Source: JBIOWF01 sp044868295 | Lineage (GTDB): Bacteria; Actinomycetota; Actinomycetes; Streptosporangiales; Streptosporangiaceae | NCBI GenBank assembly: GCA_044868295.1 | Contig: JBIOWF010000114.1 | Location: 1 to 43,237 of the forward strand | Length of the DNA: 43,237 nucleotides | Direction: 5' to 3' | In this document: piece after piece, positions 41,192 to 43,237 of the stretch | Position numbering within the stretch: position 1 is the stretch's first letter | Layout of the letters: every line of letters begins with the position of its first letter | Position numbers and translations under genes: made by a program | Notes under the pieces: generated by a model | The model's input: the letters and a program-made list of their open reading frames with translations, nothing else | Database searches by the model: none | Told to the model about the DNA's origin: nothing

Positions 41192-42601
41192 CTACGCGGA
41201 TGCCTTGGCCGCGAGTGACCGGTCGATCGGGGAGACTCGGCGCCCCGACACGATGAGCGCGGCGGCCACGGCCACCACGACCGAGCCGATCGCCAGATAG
41301 GTGGCCGTGATGGTCGGCTGCGGCACCTGGTAGACGGAGCCGAAGAGCGCCCCACCGGTGATCAGGACGCCGACGACGACCGAGCCGTACATTAGTGCGG
41401 GCTTGCCGTGGTCGCGAAGGCCGCGAGGGGCTCCGACGGCCATCGCGAGATAGATCGAGGCGAGGCAGAAGATGCCGTACGCGGAGAGCCAGGCGAACCA
41501 GGCGACCCACGCGGGCGCTCCGTTGGCCACGAGGTCGGGCAGGAACTGGGAGGCCATGACGATGAGCAAGTAGACGGCTCCGGTCAGCGCGATCGCACCG
41601 GTTCCCCTGAACGACCGGGGCAGCCAGCCGTCCTTGGCCATGGTCCGCACGCCGCGGGTGGCCGAGACGGAGACCCCGATGTAGACGGCGAGGATGTCCA
41701 GGACGATCACCGCGGAGACGAGCTTGCCGAGCCAGGTGGCGCCGTACTCCGTCCCGCCGGAGAGCGCGACCAGCGGCGATCCGGTGGCCGCCTCCTTCAT
41801 GGCCTCCACGTCGAAGTGGAATCCGGCGACCTGGGCGTACGTGCCGAGCAGGAAGAACGCCGCGGAGAGCAGCAGGGAGACGAGCACCGCGCGCGGGATG
41901 TGCCGGTGCGGCCGGTCCGTCTCCTCCGCCAGGTTGGCGGCGGTCTCGAAACCGGTGAACAGCAGCACGCCGTACAGGATCGCGAACAGGATCCCGGCCC
42001 AGCCGTCCGGCGAGGACGACGGGGTGAACGCCTTGACGCTGTTCCCCGAGCCGGTCTTGACGATCACGAAGAGGAAGAACACGAAGAGCACGCCCATGGA
42101 GATGAGGGCGAGAACGAGCTGGGCCTTCGTCGAGAGCTGAACGCCCTGGTGCACGATCCACAGCAACGCGGCGAGCAGGACGAGTTGCCAGACCAGGATG
42201 GGGACGGCGCTGAAGCCGAACTGGGCGTCGAGCGTGTCGTGAACGAAACCCCCGGAGAAGACGGCGATGCCGGCCCCCAGGACCAGGACGCCTGCGTAGT
42301 AGACGTAGCCCGCGGCGGCGCCCGCCTTCTCACCGAGGCCCAGGGTCACGTAGTTGTACAGCGACCCGGCGGCGCTGACGCGGCGCGCGTACGCGGAGAC
42401 GATCCAGCCGAGGGCGAGCATGCCCACGGCCGCCAGGATGACCGCCAGCGGGGCCGCGGCACCGGCTCCCCTCCCGGTGGCGTTCAGGCCGACGAGCAGC
42501 CCGAGGACGATGGTGCCGGAGAAGACCGGGCCCATGAAACCGACTGATTGGGCCACGACGTCGGCGAGCGACAGGCTCGCCCGGCGAGGGGGTTCTGACA
42601 T
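41192..42601 (-). CDS. APC-superfamily amino acid/amine permease
   Basis: A 469-residue transporter with about 12 membrane segments. The first carries the APC signature VGFMGPVFSGTIVLGL; also typical are SLYNYVTLGLGEKAG, LLFTGFETAANLAEET (segment 6) and RGVRTMAKDGWLPRSF. The start is ATG 42601 with GGGAG 8 bases upstream; the 42718 start runs through the promoter and operator and is rejected. APC transporters of this type import amino acids or polyamine-like amines by cation symport. Under operator E, divergent from the MarR gene, it is the likely uptake system for the amine handled by the ligase, P450 and dehydrogenases. Confidence 0.9.
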   Translation of the reverse strand: MSEPPRRASLSLADVVAQSVGFMGPVFSGTIVLGLLVGLNATGRGAGAAAPLAVILAAVGMLALGWIVSAYARRVSAAGSLYNYVTLGLGEKAGAAAGYVYYAGVLVLGAGIAVFSGGFVHDTLDAQFGFSAVPILVWQLVLLAALLWIVHQGVQLSTKAQLVLALISMGVLFVFFLFVIVKTGSGNSVKAFTPSSSPDGWAGILFAILYGVLLFTGFETAANLAEETDRPHRHIPRAVLVSLLLSAAFFLLGTYAQVAGFHFDVEAMKEAATGSPLVALSGGTEYGATWLGKLVSAVIVLDILAVYIGVSVSATRGVRTMAKDGWLPRSFRGTGAIALTGAVYLLIVMASQFLPDLVANGAPAWVAWFAWLSAYGIFCLASIYLAMAVGAPRGLRDHGKPALMYGSVVVGVLITGGALFGSVYQVPQPTITATYLAIGSVVVAVAAALIVSGRRVSPIDRSLAAKASA

Positions 42602-42650
42602 GGGGTCGCTCCCAGCGGTGAGACGAGGTCTAAGGATACGGAGGCAATTC

Positions 42651-42691
42651 GTTTGGTTCCGTACGATAAACGCATATGGCGCACCGCACAA
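42651..42691 (-). promoter_or_regulatory. Promoter and operator E of the permease operon
   Basis: Minus strand: -35 TTGTGC (42691-42686), 17-base spacer, -10 TATCGT (42668-42663), overlapping the operator whose plus-strand reading is GTTTGGTTCCGTAC (42651-42664; two mismatches). The predicted start near 42656 is inside the operator, 50-55 bases before the ATG. Confidence 0.78.
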
Positions 42692-42760
42692 GGGGACCCG
42701 ATACCATGCCTCCTCCATCTAGCTGGATCAACCCGACTACGAACAACCTCTGGCCCGCCC

Positions 42761-42802
42761 TTGGCCACGACCGATCTCTCGACATATTGTTTGGCTCCGA
42801 AT
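42761..42802 (+). promoter_or_regulatory. Promoter and operator F of the marR gene
   Basis: -35 TTGGCC (42761-42766), 18-base spacer, -10 TATTGT (42785-42790) overlapping the operator GTTTGGCTCCGAAT (42789-42802). The predicted start near 42797 is inside the operator, which suggests the MarR protein represses its own gene. Confidence 0.78.
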
Positions 42803-42992
42803 ACTTTTGGGGGCTCTCGTTGAGATCGACGCTCGCAATGCCGGTGCGGCATGATCTACCGCCGCACGGGCGACGGCCCCCAGCCTTCAGGCCGGCCGGC
42901 GCGTCAGGCACGCACCGTCACCGGCAGGGAGTTCGGCGGACACTCCTGGCGGCTCTAACGTTGTGGGTACACCCGCACGCGGAAAGGCGCCC
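42803..42992 (+). other. Long 5' leader of marR with a hairpin
   Basis: If transcription starts near 42797 the mRNA has a leader of nearly 200 bases. It contains a perfect 7-base stem GTGCGGC-N10-GCCGCAC (42844-42867) and further GC-rich pairing potential around 42890-42950. No short coding frame is convincing. A second promoter nearer the gene cannot be excluded. GGAAAGG lies before the ATG at 42993. Confidence 0.4.
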
Positions 42993-43237
42993 ATGACCGG
43001 ACACCACACTCTGAGGAACACCGAGGCGGCCATCAGCGGGCGACTGGGGGGCCTCAACATCGACTTCGAGGCCATGTGGGCGGTCTCCAACATCTACCGG
43101 GCCTCCTCCGCGATCCGCAATCACCTGGAGCAGTCGGTGCTCCGCGACACGGGCCTCACCTGGACCGGCTTCGTGGTGATGTGGGTCGTGTGGATCTGGG
43201 GCGAGAGCGAGACCCGGCACGTCGCCGCCGAGGCGGG
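42993..43237 (+). CDS. MarR-family regulator (partial, cut by window edge)
   Basis: The first 81 residues of a MarR-type regulator: a helical dimerisation region (NIDFEAMWAVSNIYRASSAI, RNHLEQSVLRDTGLTWTGF), then VVMWVVWIWGESETRHVAAEAG at the first helix of the winged-helix domain. Homoprotocatechuate operons are commonly controlled by MarR proteins (HpcR/HpaR). It is divergent from the permease, carries operator F at its own promoter, and is the only regulator in the catabolic island, so it is the best candidate to bind all six GTTTGGNTCCAAAC sites. The C-terminal half is outside the window. Confidence 0.82.
   Translation, partial: MTGHHTLRNTEAAISGRLGGLNIDFEAMWAVSNIYRASSAIRNHLEQSVLRDTGLTWTGFVVMWVVWIWGESETRHVAAEA

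Overview
The window is high-GC DNA with dense, often overlapping genes, GTG starts and gene families typical of an actinomycete. The chitobiose uptake system, roadblock gene array, LanC-like protein and type I PKS fit a Streptosporangiales-type or Streptomyces-type organism; the genus is an inference. No rRNA, tRNA, CRISPR array, transposase or phage gene was seen.

Layout. (1) 1-4.0 kb: the start of an ngcEF-type N-acetylglucosamine/chitobiose ABC transporter (minus strand) under a perfect 17-bp palindrome, a divergent, probably leaderless class II aldolase, a DUF4032 gene with a large internal deletion, and a TudS/DUF523 protein. (2) 4.0-6.3 kb: an operon of three roadblock/LC7 proteins plus a DUF4388-like/winged-helix protein, ended by a very strong hairpin. 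(3) 6.3-10.3 kb: an alpha/beta hydrolase, an MFS exporter-MarR pair, and two truncated genes. (4) 10.4-14.1 kb: a LanC-like protein with a Cys-Cys-Gly zinc motif, a divergent sulfotransferase and a GH43-like beta-propeller. (5) 14.4-18.9 kb: a glutamine-synthetase-like ligase and a P450 (minus), divergent from a 3Fe-4S ferredoxin and ferredoxin reductase (plus). (6) 18.9-32.6 kb: an Ag85-like esterase divergent from a fatty acyl-AMP ligase (FAAL), a one-module PKS (ACP-KS-AT-DH-KR-ACP-TE), a crotonyl-CoA carboxylase/reductase and an MFS exporter. (7) 32.8-43.2 kb: a membrane protein, then an aromatic/amine catabolic island: extradiol dioxygenase, FAH-family hydrolase, HpaE-like and PuuC-like aldehyde dehydrogenases, PuuD-like hydrolase, acetoacetate-decarboxylase-like protein, APC permease, and a MarR regulator cut by the window edge.

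Two systems stand out. First, six copies of one operator (consensus GTTTGGNTCCAAAC) lie in pairs in three divergent intergenic regions (17.1-17.4, 37.1-37.2 and 42.65-42.8 kb). At each, a -10 hexamer abuts or overlaps the operator, so the operator covers the predicted transcription start. This ties the GS-P450-ferredoxin cluster to the catabolic island 20 kb away, although the PKS locus lies between them, and makes the MarR gene at the edge the prime regulator candidate. The implied pathway is gamma-glutamylation of an (aromatic) amine, P450 oxidation, aldehyde oxidation, removal of the glutamyl group and homoprotocatechuate-type meta cleavage. Second, the esterase/FAAL/PKS/CCR locus resembles the mycobacterial Ag85-FadD32-Pks13 locus. 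Its domains predict a 2-alkyl-3-hydroxy fatty acid: the KR looks intact, the DH lacks its catalytic His, and a CCR supplies the extender.

The window also holds several gene remnants (DUF4032, a WrbA-like flavodoxin, an SDR, a luciferase-like monooxygenase and smaller pieces) and repeated tandem-repeat expansions inside or beside coding sequence (PKS tail and linker, PuuD N-terminus, esterase C-terminus, and the 39.7 and 40.7 kb spacers).
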